Program-made: the position numbers and the translations under genes
Notes under the pieces: model-generated
The model's database searches: none
Seen by the model: the letters and a program-made list of their open reading frames with translations, nothing else
What the model was told of the DNA's origin: nothing
Source of the DNA: Saccharofermentans sp.
Lineage (GTDB): Bacteria > Bacillota > Clostridia > Saccharofermentanales > Saccharofermentanaceae
Length of the DNA stretch: 33,894 bases
Direction: 5' to 3'
NCBI GenBank assembly: GCA_024682215.1
Contig: JAIKZM010000124.1
Span: 1-33,894, forward strand
In this document: positions 25,492 to 33,517 of the stretch, in pieces
Layout of the letters: each line of letters opens with the position of its first letter
How positions within the stretch are numbered: the first letter of the stretch is position 1

Positions 25492-27452
25492 TGGTCGCCA
25501 AGGTAGTAACCCGCAACATTGAGGAGTTAAAAGGCTCCGAGCAAACGTTTGAAACGATCTTCCGCATAATACGCGAGAGCTTTACGAGCGAACTTTTCGC
25601 TGAGTGGCTCGATAACGGCACTGTCAGGAAGATGACCTATTCCGAATTCTGCGCAAGGTCGGATGTTTTTGCATCGGCTTTTCTTGGCAGATATGGCGCG
25701 CCTGAGGAAGGAAAGACCAGGATCGCGGGAATCTATCTCGAAAACTCACCTGACTGGGTCGCGATCTTCTGGGGACTGTTAAAATCGGGCTTTAAGCCTG
25801 TTCTGCTCAATACAAGGCACAGCATCAATATCACGAATGACATCATCGATGAGCTTAAGCCGATGTTCGTGGTCTCCCTGGACGACAGGGTCAAGGGCTC
25901 AATAACGCCTGATGCGGTGCTTGAAGGCGTATCTTCATCTGCGGTTCCCGAAAAGGAATACTGGGAAGACGAGATCCTGCTCGTAACCAGCGGATCTACC
26001 GCAAGGCCCAAGATCATTTCACACAGCGGCAGGACGATCTGCAAACAGGTCGAACTCAGTGCCGACATCGTCAGGATGAATCCGGCGATCCAGTATAACA
26101 GCAAGCTCGAGATCAAGAACCTGGCGTTCCTGCCGTTCTATCACATTTTCGGACTCGTGGCGCTGCTTTTGTGGTTTACGTTTTTCGGAAGATGCCTTGT
26201 GTTCCTTCCGAGATACGATGCCGAGACAATCCAGCTCGTATGCAGAAGAACAGGCGTTACTCATTTCTTTGCGATACCGCTTGTGTGGAACAAGACGGTC
26301 GCGGCACTTGAGGCCGAGGTCGCAAAGCAGGGGAAGACCAAGACTTTCAACAAGGCCATCAGGTTCTCAAACGGCCTTCAGAACGTGTTCCCGCTGTTCG
26401 GCGCGACAGTTGCCAGAGGGATTATATTCAAGAAGGTAAGGCGTCAGCTTCTTGGCGAAAAGCCGAGATTCCTCATTTCCGGAGGCGGATTCATACCTAC
26501 GAGGACTCTTGAGGTCTTAAACGGCCTGGGTTACTCGATACATAACGGATACGGCCTGACCGAGTGCGGCATCCTGTCCGTCGAGCTTGAAAAAAAGCCT
26601 AAATACAGAAACGATGCAAAGGTCGGAAAGATCTTTGCGAACATAAGTTACAAGCTCTCTTATGAGGGCGAGCTCATGATACCCGCCGATCACGCGATGA
26701 ACGGCATGTATGTTGACGGTTCATTTGTCAGGAACAGTGAGCCGTTCTATCCGACCAACGATATCGTCAGTTTTGACGCCAAGGGGAGGCTTTCGATCTC
26801 CGGACGTAAGGATGACGTCATCATAGGACCCAACGGCGAGAACATCTCGCCCGAGGAGATCGAATCAAGGATCGAAAAGGGAAGTTACTCATCGATGGCT
26901 CTCGTTTATGCAAAGCTGCCGGGGACTGATTCAAAATCAATGGTCCTGGTGCTTTCGAATAACGGCAGCCTTAACGCGCTCGAGCTTTCGACATCGCTCA
27001 AGGGCGTTTACGAATCGATAGACAGGCTTTCCATGATCGAACGTCCCGCGAAGGTCGTAACCCTCATCGGTGAGATGCCCGAGAACTTCAAGGGCGTTGA
27101 CCGCAAGGCTCTCGCATCGGGCATTGAGGAGTCGCGCTATTTCTTTACGGAGTGCTCAAACCCTTCAGACGAGGAGATCAAGAGGATCAGGTCTGATGAA
27201 TACGTCAGGCTCATCGATACTGTCTGCGGTGTTTTCGCTGAAGTCCTGGGCAAGGACAGGAGCGAGATCACGGAGACTTCCAATTTTGTTGCTTTAGGCG
27301 GCGACAGCATGCAGTATGTCGAGCTTTTGAGCAAAACGGGAGAGAAGACAGGCAAGCCCATCCAGATGTCCGAGACACCGCTCATCACTCCGATGGCCAT
27401 CGCGGACTTCATCCTTGACAGTACGGCAAAGGCGGAAAAGGAAGATAACTGA
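25491..27452 (+). CDS. acyl-adenylating enzyme fused to a carrier domain
   Basis: This 653-residue protein has an AMP-forming ligase domain at residues 1-550: P-loop TSGSTARPK (166-174), motif YGLTECG (354-360) and the TNDIVSFDAKGRLSISGRKDD hinge region (Asp424, Arg439, Lys440). An acyl/peptidyl carrier domain follows at 565-645, with the phosphopantetheine attachment site at Ser606 in LGGDSMQ. It would activate a carboxylic acid with ATP and load it on its own carrier, as FAAL-type and Aas-type enzymes do. At the usual catalytic lysine position the sequence reads FKGVDR rather than xGKVDR, so Gly535 replaces it and Lys534 is one residue early. The adjacent esterase, acyltransferase and free ACP suggest a fatty acid substrate. 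Confidence 0.85.
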   Translation: MVAKVVTRNIEELKGSEQTFETIFRIIRESFTSELFAEWLDNGTVRKMTYSEFCARSDVFASAFLGRYGAPEEGKTRIAGIYLENSPDWVAIFWGLLKSGFKPVLLNTRHSINITNDIIDELKPMFVVSLDDRVKGSITPDAVLEGVSSSAVPEKEYWEDEILLVTSGSTARPKIISHSGRTICKQVELSADIVRMNPAIQYNSKLEIKNLAFLPFYHIFGLVALLLWFTFFGRCLVFLPRYDAETIQLVCRRTGVTHFFAIPLVWNKTVAALEAEVAKQGKTKTFNKAIRFSNGLQNVFPLFGATVARGIIFKKVRRQLLGEKPRFLISGGGFIPTRTLEVLNGLGYSIHNGYGLTECGILSVELEKKPKYRNDAKVGKIFANISYKLSYEGELMIPADHAMNGMYVDGSFVRNSEPFYPTNDIVSFDAKGRLSISGRKDDVIIGPNGENISPEEIESRIEKGSYSSMALVYAKLPGTDSKSMVLVLSNNGSLNALELSTSLKGVYESIDRLSMIERPAKVVTLIGEMPENFKGVDRKALASGIEESRYFFTECSNPSDEEIKRIRSDEYVRLIDTVCGVFAEVLGKDRSEITETSNFVALGGDSMQYVELLSKTGEKTGKPIQMSETPLITPMAIADFILDSTAKAEKEDN

Positions 27453-28861
27453 TGTTCCTGGTTAGATGGTTTTTGATCCTGACGAGCATCGTGCCCGCAT
27501 ATCTCTTTTTCGGCATCAAGAGATATTTTCTGCGCGCAAAGAAAAAGCTCGATTACAAGGGCCCGATCATTGCGGCGCTCAATCACACGTCATTTCTTGA
27601 TTATGTATGCGCGCTCCTGGCTTTTCCGGGAAGGCGCTTCTATGTCCTGGTCTCAGCCAAGTTCTATGACTTTAACCCGTTCCTTACGTTCCTCGTAAAA
27701 GCGATGGGCGTCATCCGGGTAGATGCCGTAAGCGGCAATATGGACGCCGTAAACAAGGCGGTCAAGCTCTTAAAGGACGGCAAGAACATACTGATATTCC
27801 CTGAGGGACACATTGAGACTGAGGGCAAGCTCTTGGAGTTCGGCCAGGCTGCGGCTCTCATGAGCCTCGGTTCGGGCGCTCCGATAATCCCCGTATTCCA
27901 CAACGGCAAGATCGGCCCGGGCAAGCGAGATAAGATGTTCATTGGCGAGCCCATTTTCCCTGACAGCTATCTTATCGATGAGGACAGTCTTCAGGACCAG
28001 TCAAAGGCCCTGACAAGAGACCTCAAGGATACGATCGAAAAGTACCGTCAGTTCTACCTCGACAACTTCTATGAGGCTGAAGGTAAGAAGAAACCCAAGT
28101 TCAAGCATTCGAACTTCCTTTATAATTTTGTTAAGATCACGGCATTCCCCGGTATCTGGGCATTCATGCACCCGAAGTTCGTTTACGAGAACGGAATGGC
28201 GAGGGGCACGAGATACAGACAGAAGGGGATGCTTCTGGTAAGCAACCACTCATGGTGGATCGACGCGCCGTTCATGTACTATGTGTTCTTCAAGCTTGCT
28301 CCGAGATGCATTGCAGCCCAGGATGTCGCAAACATCAACAAGCTCTGGCACTTTTTCGAAAAGACGATGGGCTGCATCCTCCTTAACCGTGAAGGCTTTG
28401 ACTGGAACGCGATCAGGACATGCATGGATTGTCTTAAGGAAGATATCCCGCTCGTTGTTTTCCCTGAAGGACACATGAACTACGACGATAAGCTCCTGCC
28501 GTTCATGAACGGTGCGGTCATGATGGCGCTGATGACGGGAGTGCCCGTGGCGCCGGTCTACATGCATACGACATACAAGTCTTTTAAGAAGCAGGTCTTT
28601 GTAATAGGCGAACTTATTAAATTTGACACAAACAGCCAAATGCCCGATAATGATTCAGTTGTCCGCGCAAATGAGTTTTTATACGCCAAACTGACTGAAT
28701 TAAGGCAGATCGCGATCCGCGAATCCTCACCGGAATTCAACAGGCTGGTCATAGATACGCGGAAACAGATGAAAGCCAACTTAGAGCGCGTCAATGAGCA
28801 GATCAAAGAGGCCTCTGAGAAGAAGGCACGCAAAGCGGATGGGGGAAAAGACAATGCTTGA
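27452..28861 (+). CDS. tandem PlsC-type acyltransferase
   Basis: This 469-residue protein holds two glycerol-phosphate-type acyltransferase domains. Domain one (about 1-200) has NHTSFLD (His45, Asp50) and FPEGH (116-120). Domain two (about 225-430) has NHSWWID (His266, Asp271) and FPEGH (337-341). Both HX4D pairs are intact, so both halves may be active. Family members transfer acyl groups from acyl-ACP or acyl-CoA to lysophospholipid or other hydroxyl acceptors at the membrane. Each domain begins near a hydrophobic stretch. The start overlaps the ligase stop by one base, and the 3' end overlaps the ACP gene by 8 nt. The basic tail (residues 445-469) is probably disordered. Confidence 0.86.
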   Translation: MFLVRWFLILTSIVPAYLFFGIKRYFLRAKKKLDYKGPIIAALNHTSFLDYVCALLAFPGRRFYVLVSAKFYDFNPFLTFLVKAMGVIRVDAVSGNMDAVNKAVKLLKDGKNILIFPEGHIETEGKLLEFGQAAALMSLGSGAPIIPVFHNGKIGPGKRDKMFIGEPIFPDSYLIDEDSLQDQSKALTRDLKDTIEKYRQFYLDNFYEAEGKKKPKFKHSNFLYNFVKITAFPGIWAFMHPKFVYENGMARGTRYRQKGMLLVSNHSWWIDAPFMYYVFFKLAPRCIAAQDVANINKLWHFFEKTMGCILLNREGFDWNAIRTCMDCLKEDIPLVVFPEGHMNYDDKLLPFMNGAVMMALMTGVPVAPVYMHTTYKSFKKQVFVIGELIKFDTNSQMPDNDSVVRANEFLYAKLTELRQIAIRESSPEFNRLVIDTRKQMKANLERVNEQIKEASEKKARKADGGKDNA

Positions 28862-29099
28862 AGAGCTTTATAACGTCATAAGCGACAGCTATAAGCAGAT
28901 GAACCGCGAGTTTAATACGCCGCTTTCAGCGATCACCGAAGAAACAAAGCTTAAGGATCTGGACATGGATTCCGTTTCTTTCGTGGTCATCATGATGAAT
29001 ATCGAAGACAAGATGAAAGTACACCTCAATGTGGACAGCTCTTCGGCTTTCCAGACAGTAGGCGACGTTTTGAATGCCATCAAATCAGCAAAGAACTAA
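28854..29099 (+). CDS. acyl carrier protein, operon-specific
   Basis: This 81-residue protein has the four-helix ACP pattern with attachment Ser40 in LDMDSVSF. I start at ATG 28854, which overlaps the acyltransferase stop by 8 nt with a G-rich site upstream; a longer upstream reading is in frame but is antiparallel to the neighbour's tail. It is distinct from the carrier domain in the ligase, so acyl groups may be passed from one carrier to another before the tandem acyltransferase uses them. It ends the first tight block of the lipid locus. Confidence 0.88.
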   Translation: MLEELYNVISDSYKQMNREFNTPLSAITEETKLKDLDMDSVSFVVIMMNIEDKMKVHLNVDSSSAFQTVGDVLNAIKSAKN

Positions 29100-29125
29100 T
29101 TAATACATACAAAGGAGATTGAATT

Positions 29126-30055
29126 ATGGGTGATTTCGTAATTCTCACAGACAGTTCCACTGACCTTACCAAGGACCTCAGAGAGAGATTCGGCATAACC
29201 GATTATCTTCCGGGCATCGTTGTCCTTCCCGACGGAAAGAAGGAAGACTCAACACTTGACTGGGAACTCATGAGCCCTGATGAATATTATGGAAGCATGA
29301 CAAAGGATGCCATCTACACGACAGGCATCAAGAACATCGAGATCCAGGAGCAGTTCTTTGAGAAGTATCTCCAGCAGGGATATGACATCCTCAACATCTC
29401 GCTTTCTTCAGCTCTTTCCGGCACATATGCACAGTGCAAGCAGGCTGCCGAGAAGATGATGGAAAAGTATCCCGACAGAAAGATCATCGTTGTTGACTCT
29501 GTCAGATATTCAGGCGGTCTGGGCCTTCTCGTTTCTTGCGCAGGCGAGATGAAGCAGCAGGGCAAGTCAATGGAAGAGATCGCTGAATGGCTTGAGATAA
29601 ACAAGTACAGAGTTCACCAGATGGGTACTGTCGACGACCTCAATTTCCTTAAGAGATCCGGCCGTGTTTCCAACGTTGCCGCTTTCATGGGCGGCCTCAT
29701 CAACATCAAGCCTATGGCTGAGTGCGACCGTAAGGGCATGAACACCGTTATGGGCAAGGTTACCGGTTACAAGAAGATGTTCGCAGCTTCAATGGAATAC
29801 ATGAAGAGAACTATCGAACCCAACCCGAAGAGGATCTTCGTTTCACACACATTCCGCAAGGCACAGTGGATCCAGATGCAGGATCTCATCAAGGAGAACT
29901 TCCATCCCGAAGAGATCATCGCTACACGCGTCAACATGGCTAACGGAACAGCTATCGGCCCCGGCATGATCGTTGCATTCTATTTCGGAAACGAGATCTC
30001 CGAAGGTCTTGTTGAAGAGACAAAGATCTTCAACGAAGTTAAAGCAGGATTATGA
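29126..30055 (+). CDS. DegV/FakB-like fatty-acid-binding protein 1
   Basis: This 309-residue DegV protein binds a fatty acid in the cytoplasm and presents it to FakA for phosphorylation. It has TDSSTDL (8-14), SSALSGTY (94-101) with the family's conserved serine, a GRVSN loop, the IKPM strand, and a C-terminal GPGMIVAFYFG turn. The usual TSQPS segment before residue 80 is replaced by YTTGIKN, which probably alters ligand or partner choice. It starts behind AAAGGAG, 26 nt after the ACP gene. Confidence 0.88.
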   Translation: MGDFVILTDSSTDLTKDLRERFGITDYLPGIVVLPDGKKEDSTLDWELMSPDEYYGSMTKDAIYTTGIKNIEIQEQFFEKYLQQGYDILNISLSSALSGTYAQCKQAAEKMMEKYPDRKIIVVDSVRYSGGLGLLVSCAGEMKQQGKSMEEIAEWLEINKYRVHQMGTVDDLNFLKRSGRVSNVAAFMGGLINIKPMAECDRKGMNTVMGKVTGYKKMFAASMEYMKRTIEPNPKRIFVSHTFRKAQWIQMQDLIKENFHPEEIIATRVNMANGTAIGPGMIVAFYFGNEISEGLVEETKIFNEVKAGL

Positions 30056-31008
30056 CGCCCGTACAGGTAGTACTTCTTATCGCCGCGATCGTCGTATTCA
30101 TTGCGCTCAGCGGCTTCATATTCATGTGGGTATACGTTTGGGGTATTGCTAAAAAGCAATACTCCGAAATGTTTATCCGCACTTCTCCGGACAAGTGGGC
30201 CAGAGGCAACAGCTGTCCCGAGAACGCGGAGCATTCAGTCATGTTCGATTACGGAATGGACTGGGGCAGGGCAAACGCTTCGTACAAGGAAGATATCGAG
30301 ATAACAAGCAAAGACGGCCTTAAGCTCAAAGGCGAGTATTTCAACTTCGGTTATGACCGCGCTGTCCTCATTCTGGCAGGAAGAGCTGAAACCGTGCTCT
30401 ACTGCTACTATTTCTCGGATCTTTTCCAGAAGGCCGGATGCAATGTGATCGTAGTCGATCCCAGGGCGTGCGGCCTGAGCGAAGGAACGTACACGACTGC
30501 AGGAGTCAGAGAGGGTGAGGATGCAAGTCTCTGGATCGATCATATCCACGAGAAGTACGGCATCGATAAGTTTTACATCCACGGCATCTGCGTAGGTTCT
30601 GCCGAAGCGATCTACGTTGCTGCGGAGAAGAAGCCTTACCTCAAGGGCATCATCCTCGAAGGACCTTACAGCGCTTTCTATAAAGTCCTTAAGATGAGGA
30701 CTAAGAATCACGGAAAGCCCACGTTCCCGGTATGCCTTCAGATGGCCATGCTCTACAGAAAGCTCGCGGGAGTCAATGTTTTCGAGCATAATCCCATCGA
30801 TGAGATCAGAACCTGCGATGTTCCTGCGCTCTTCCTCTGCGGAAAAGAGGACAAGAGCAACAGTCCCGCGGATTTCACTAAGATCTACGATGCGTGCGGC
30901 AGCAGCAAAAAGAAGATCGTATGGTTTGAGCACGGTGCTCATTCCCACTTGAGGATAGTAAATCCCGAGAAGTACGACTCTGAAGTAATTGACTTTATCA
31001 ACAGTTGA
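30052..31008 (+). CDS. membrane-anchored alpha/beta hydrolase with Cys nucleophile position
   Basis: This 318-residue protein has an N-terminal membrane segment (residues 5-30) and a hydrolase domain from about residue 80. The nucleophile elbow reads HGICVGSA, placing Cys180 where Ser is usual (GxSxG). The codon is TGC, so this is not a read error in the frame. The remaining candidates are Asp267 (CGKEDKS) and His297 or His299 (GAHSHLR). The oxyanion-loop position reads LAGRAET rather than HG. Cys-type members such as dienelactone hydrolase are active, so it may be a thioesterase-like or acyltransferase-like enzyme rather than a dead copy. It lies between two FakB genes; it overlaps the upstream one by 4 nt. 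Confidence 0.78.
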   Translation: MTPVQVVLLIAAIVVFIALSGFIFMWVYVWGIAKKQYSEMFIRTSPDKWARGNSCPENAEHSVMFDYGMDWGRANASYKEDIEITSKDGLKLKGEYFNFGYDRAVLILAGRAETVLYCYYFSDLFQKAGCNVIVVDPRACGLSEGTYTTAGVREGEDASLWIDHIHEKYGIDKFYIHGICVGSAEAIYVAAEKKPYLKGIILEGPYSAFYKVLKMRTKNHGKPTFPVCLQMAMLYRKLAGVNVFEHNPIDEIRTCDVPALFLCGKEDKSNSPADFTKIYDACGSSKKKIVWFEHGAHSHLRIVNPEKYDSEVIDFINS

Positions 31009-31028
31009 GAAAAGGAGGCATCACGGGT

Positions 31029-31916
31029 ATGTTCAGCATCATTACGGATTCGACCAGCGACCTTTCCCTTGAACTCAGGGATAAGTACGGAATCGACTAC
31101 TGCAAGATGGAGTTTTCCGAAGGTGACACGAACTACCATGCTTCTCTTGACTGGGATGAGATCTCCTTCAAAGAGTTCTACGGCTCGATGAGACAGGGAA
31201 AGAGATTTAAGACAGTTCAGGTTCCCGTTAAGACTTTCGATGAGAAGTTCAGGGAGCACCTCGAAAAGGGCAATGACATCCTTTATATCGCATGTTCTTC
31301 AGGCCTTTCGGGCTCGATCAACACCGCAAAAGTCATAAGCGAAGAGTTAAGATCCGCTTATCCCGGCAGGAAGATCGTCTGCATCGATTCGCTCATAAGC
31401 GGCATGGGCCAGGGTTCCATGGCCATAAAGGCTGCCGAGATGCAGCAGGAGGGCAAGACACTTGAAGAGACTGCGGAATGGATAGAAGCGAACAAGTTTT
31501 TCTTCAACCAGTACGGTACAGTTGAAAACCTCGACTATCTCAAGGCTGCAGGCAGAGTAACCGCTTCTTCGGCGTTTTTCGGCAATCTCTTTGCCGTTAA
31601 GCCGATCCTTATCTCCGACCTCGAAGGCCACAATCTTGCTGTTAAGAAGGTCAAGGGCAGAAAGAGCTCTCTTGAAGAACTCGCCGTTATGACGGCAAAA
31701 TATATCGAGAATCCGCTCGGTCAGACGGTCTATATCGGCCATTCCGATGATGAAGCCGCTGCAAATACAGCTGCAGACAAGATAAGAGAGCTCATTCCCG
31801 GTGTTAAGACAAGTTTGTATGAGATCGGTCCCATCGTCGGTGCGTCAGTCGGCCCTGGAACCGTTATCGTTTTTTATTTCGGAAAGAACAAAAAGGAACA
31901 GATAGATGGAAATTAA
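31029..31916 (+). CDS. DegV/FakB-like fatty-acid-binding protein 2
   Basis: This 295-residue second DegV protein has TDSTSDL (6-12), a CSSGLSGSINTA segment (89-100), GRVTASSAFFGNLFAVKPI and a C-terminal GPGTVIVFYFG. I use ATG 31029, 10 nt after AAAGGAGG. It differs from the first copy in the KTVQVPVKTF stretch that replaces TSQPS. Two FakB copies usually bind fatty acids of different chain type (saturated versus unsaturated in characterised species). It overlaps fakA by 11 nt. Confidence 0.87.
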   Translation: MFSIITDSTSDLSLELRDKYGIDYCKMEFSEGDTNYHASLDWDEISFKEFYGSMRQGKRFKTVQVPVKTFDEKFREHLEKGNDILYIACSSGLSGSINTAKVISEELRSAYPGRKIVCIDSLISGMGQGSMAIKAAEMQQEGKTLEETAEWIEANKFFFNQYGTVENLDYLKAAGRVTASSAFFGNLFAVKPILISDLEGHNLAVKKVKGRKSSLEELAVMTAKYIENPLGQTVYIGHSDDEAAANTAADKIRELIPGVKTSLYEIGPIVGASVGPGTVIVFYFGKNKKEQIDGN

Positions 31917-33516
31917 CATTATCAAGAAGATGCTTCTTGCAGGCAGCAAGAACATTCTTGAAAACAAGCAGACACTCAATGACATGAACGTTTTCCCGAT
32001 CCCTGACGGCGATACGGGAACGAATATGGACAAGACGATGTCAGGAATCGTCAAGGTCTTGATGGAGATCGGTGACAGGTCACTCACACCCGCTGATTTC
32101 GACGAGCTCTACAAGAGCGCCCTGATGAATTCGCAGGGCAATTCCGGCGTTATCCTTTCACAATGGCTCAAGGGCTTCCTCAAGGCATTGAGGGACGAGA
32201 CCGAACTCGATCCCGGCAACCTCGATGCGGCTTTCATTTCGGGCACTCAGTCGGCTTATTCCGCCGTCGCTGAACCTGTAGAAGGCACGTTCCTCACGGT
32301 CTGCCGTGAGGCTCAGGAAGAGGCTGAAGACCTTTTCGATGAAGACACCACCGTAAAGGACTTTATGAAGAATGTCGTTGAAGGCGCATCGATGTCTCTC
32401 AAGAATACGCCTGAAAAGCTCGCCATCCTCAAGGAATATGACGTCCTCGACAGCGGCGGAATGGGATTCCTCTGCCTCGTAACAGGAATGCTCTCGGCTC
32501 TTGAAGAGGATTACGTTTACGATTTCTCCGAGTTTGAGTCTCTGAAGCCGTCATTCGCAAACGGCACCGCAGCAGGCGCTGACAGCGGTGAATTCGGTTA
32601 CTGCACCGAGCTCATCGTCAAGATCGATGAAGACAAGCTTGCAAGCTTCAATGCCGATACCGTAAGACTCGACATGAGCAGTTTCGGCAATTCGCTCGTG
32701 CTTGTCCAGGACGGGGCTGACCTCAAGATCCACATCCATACGCTCAAGCCTGAGGATGTCCTCGCTTATTACCACAGGTTCGGTGAGTTCCAGAAGCTCA
32801 AGATCGAGAACATGACGCTGCAGCACCATGAGAATTTCCTGACAGCCATGCAGGACTGCGCTATCATTGCGGTCGCAGACGGCGACGGCATCGAAAAGCT
32901 CTACAAGTCTCTGGGCGTAAAGGGCATAGTCAGGGGAGGCCAGTCTGACAATGTTTCCGTACAGAGCCTTCTTAACGCATGCAAAGCAGCTTCCGCGAAG
33001 CACATAATCCTGCTTCCCAACAACAAGAACATAATCATGACGGCCGAAAAGGTGAGAGAACTCTGCACAGAGTCAGTCATACATATAGTTCCTACAAAGT
33101 CAATGGCAGAGGGCTATTGCGCGCTTTCGCTCATCGACAGCACCGCCAACTGCGACGTTATCGAAAAGACAATGCTCGAATCGCTCAATGGCGTTCACAC
33201 GGGCCTTGTTTCCGTAGCCGACAAGACAGGCACATATAACGGTGTCGAAGTAAAAGCCGGTGATCACATCGGTATCATCGATGATGACATCATAGTCTGC
33301 AGCGCAGATGACCCGGTCACGGCACTCGTTGAGCTTACGAAGCACATTCCGGGTATCAGCAATGTTGAATCCGTAACGGTCTTTGCTTCGACGGACGTTC
33401 TCGTGACCCATGTTCAGGGTAACATAACCGCAATTAAGAAGTCCTGCCCGGATGCTGAGATCTCTGCAGCATACGGCGGCCAGGGCATATACGATCTGGT
33501 GGTGCTCTATCAGTAA
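31906..33516 (+). CDS. fakA: fatty acid kinase FakA, DAK2/DhaL domain protein
   Basis: This 536-residue protein has an N-terminal DhaL-type ATP-binding domain with NVFPIPDGDTGTNM (28-41) holding the metal-binding aspartates, then QGNSGVILSQWLKG and SGGMGFLCL, and a C-terminal domain related to DegV. FakA phosphorylates fatty acids bound to FakB, giving acyl-phosphate for phospholipid synthesis. It overlaps the second fakB by 11 nt and is followed by plsX with one intervening base, a known arrangement in Firmicutes (with recG/fapR often between; they are absent here). Confidence 0.93.
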   Translation: MEINIIKKMLLAGSKNILENKQTLNDMNVFPIPDGDTGTNMDKTMSGIVKVLMEIGDRSLTPADFDELYKSALMNSQGNSGVILSQWLKGFLKALRDETELDPGNLDAAFISGTQSAYSAVAEPVEGTFLTVCREAQEEAEDLFDEDTTVKDFMKNVVEGASMSLKNTPEKLAILKEYDVLDSGGMGFLCLVTGMLSALEEDYVYDFSEFESLKPSFANGTAAGADSGEFGYCTELIVKIDEDKLASFNADTVRLDMSSFGNSLVLVQDGADLKIHIHTLKPEDVLAYYHRFGEFQKLKIENMTLQHHENFLTAMQDCAIIAVADGDGIEKLYKSLGVKGIVRGGQSDNVSVQSLLNACKAASAKHIILLPNNKNIIMTAEKVRELCTESVIHIVPTKSMAEGYCALSLIDSTANCDVIEKTMLESLNGVHTGLVSVADKTGTYNGVEVKAGDHIGIIDDDIIVCSADDPVTALVELTKHIPGISNVESVTVFASTDVLVTHVQGNITAIKKSCPDAEISAAYGGQGIYDLVVLYQ

Positions 33517-33517
33517 T

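Noticed and set aside
28794..28853. Extra 20 residues before the carrier protein start
   Set aside because: They overlap the acyltransferase tail in another frame and are Arg/Lys-rich and unlike ACP; the ATG at 28854 gives a standard 81-residue ACP.
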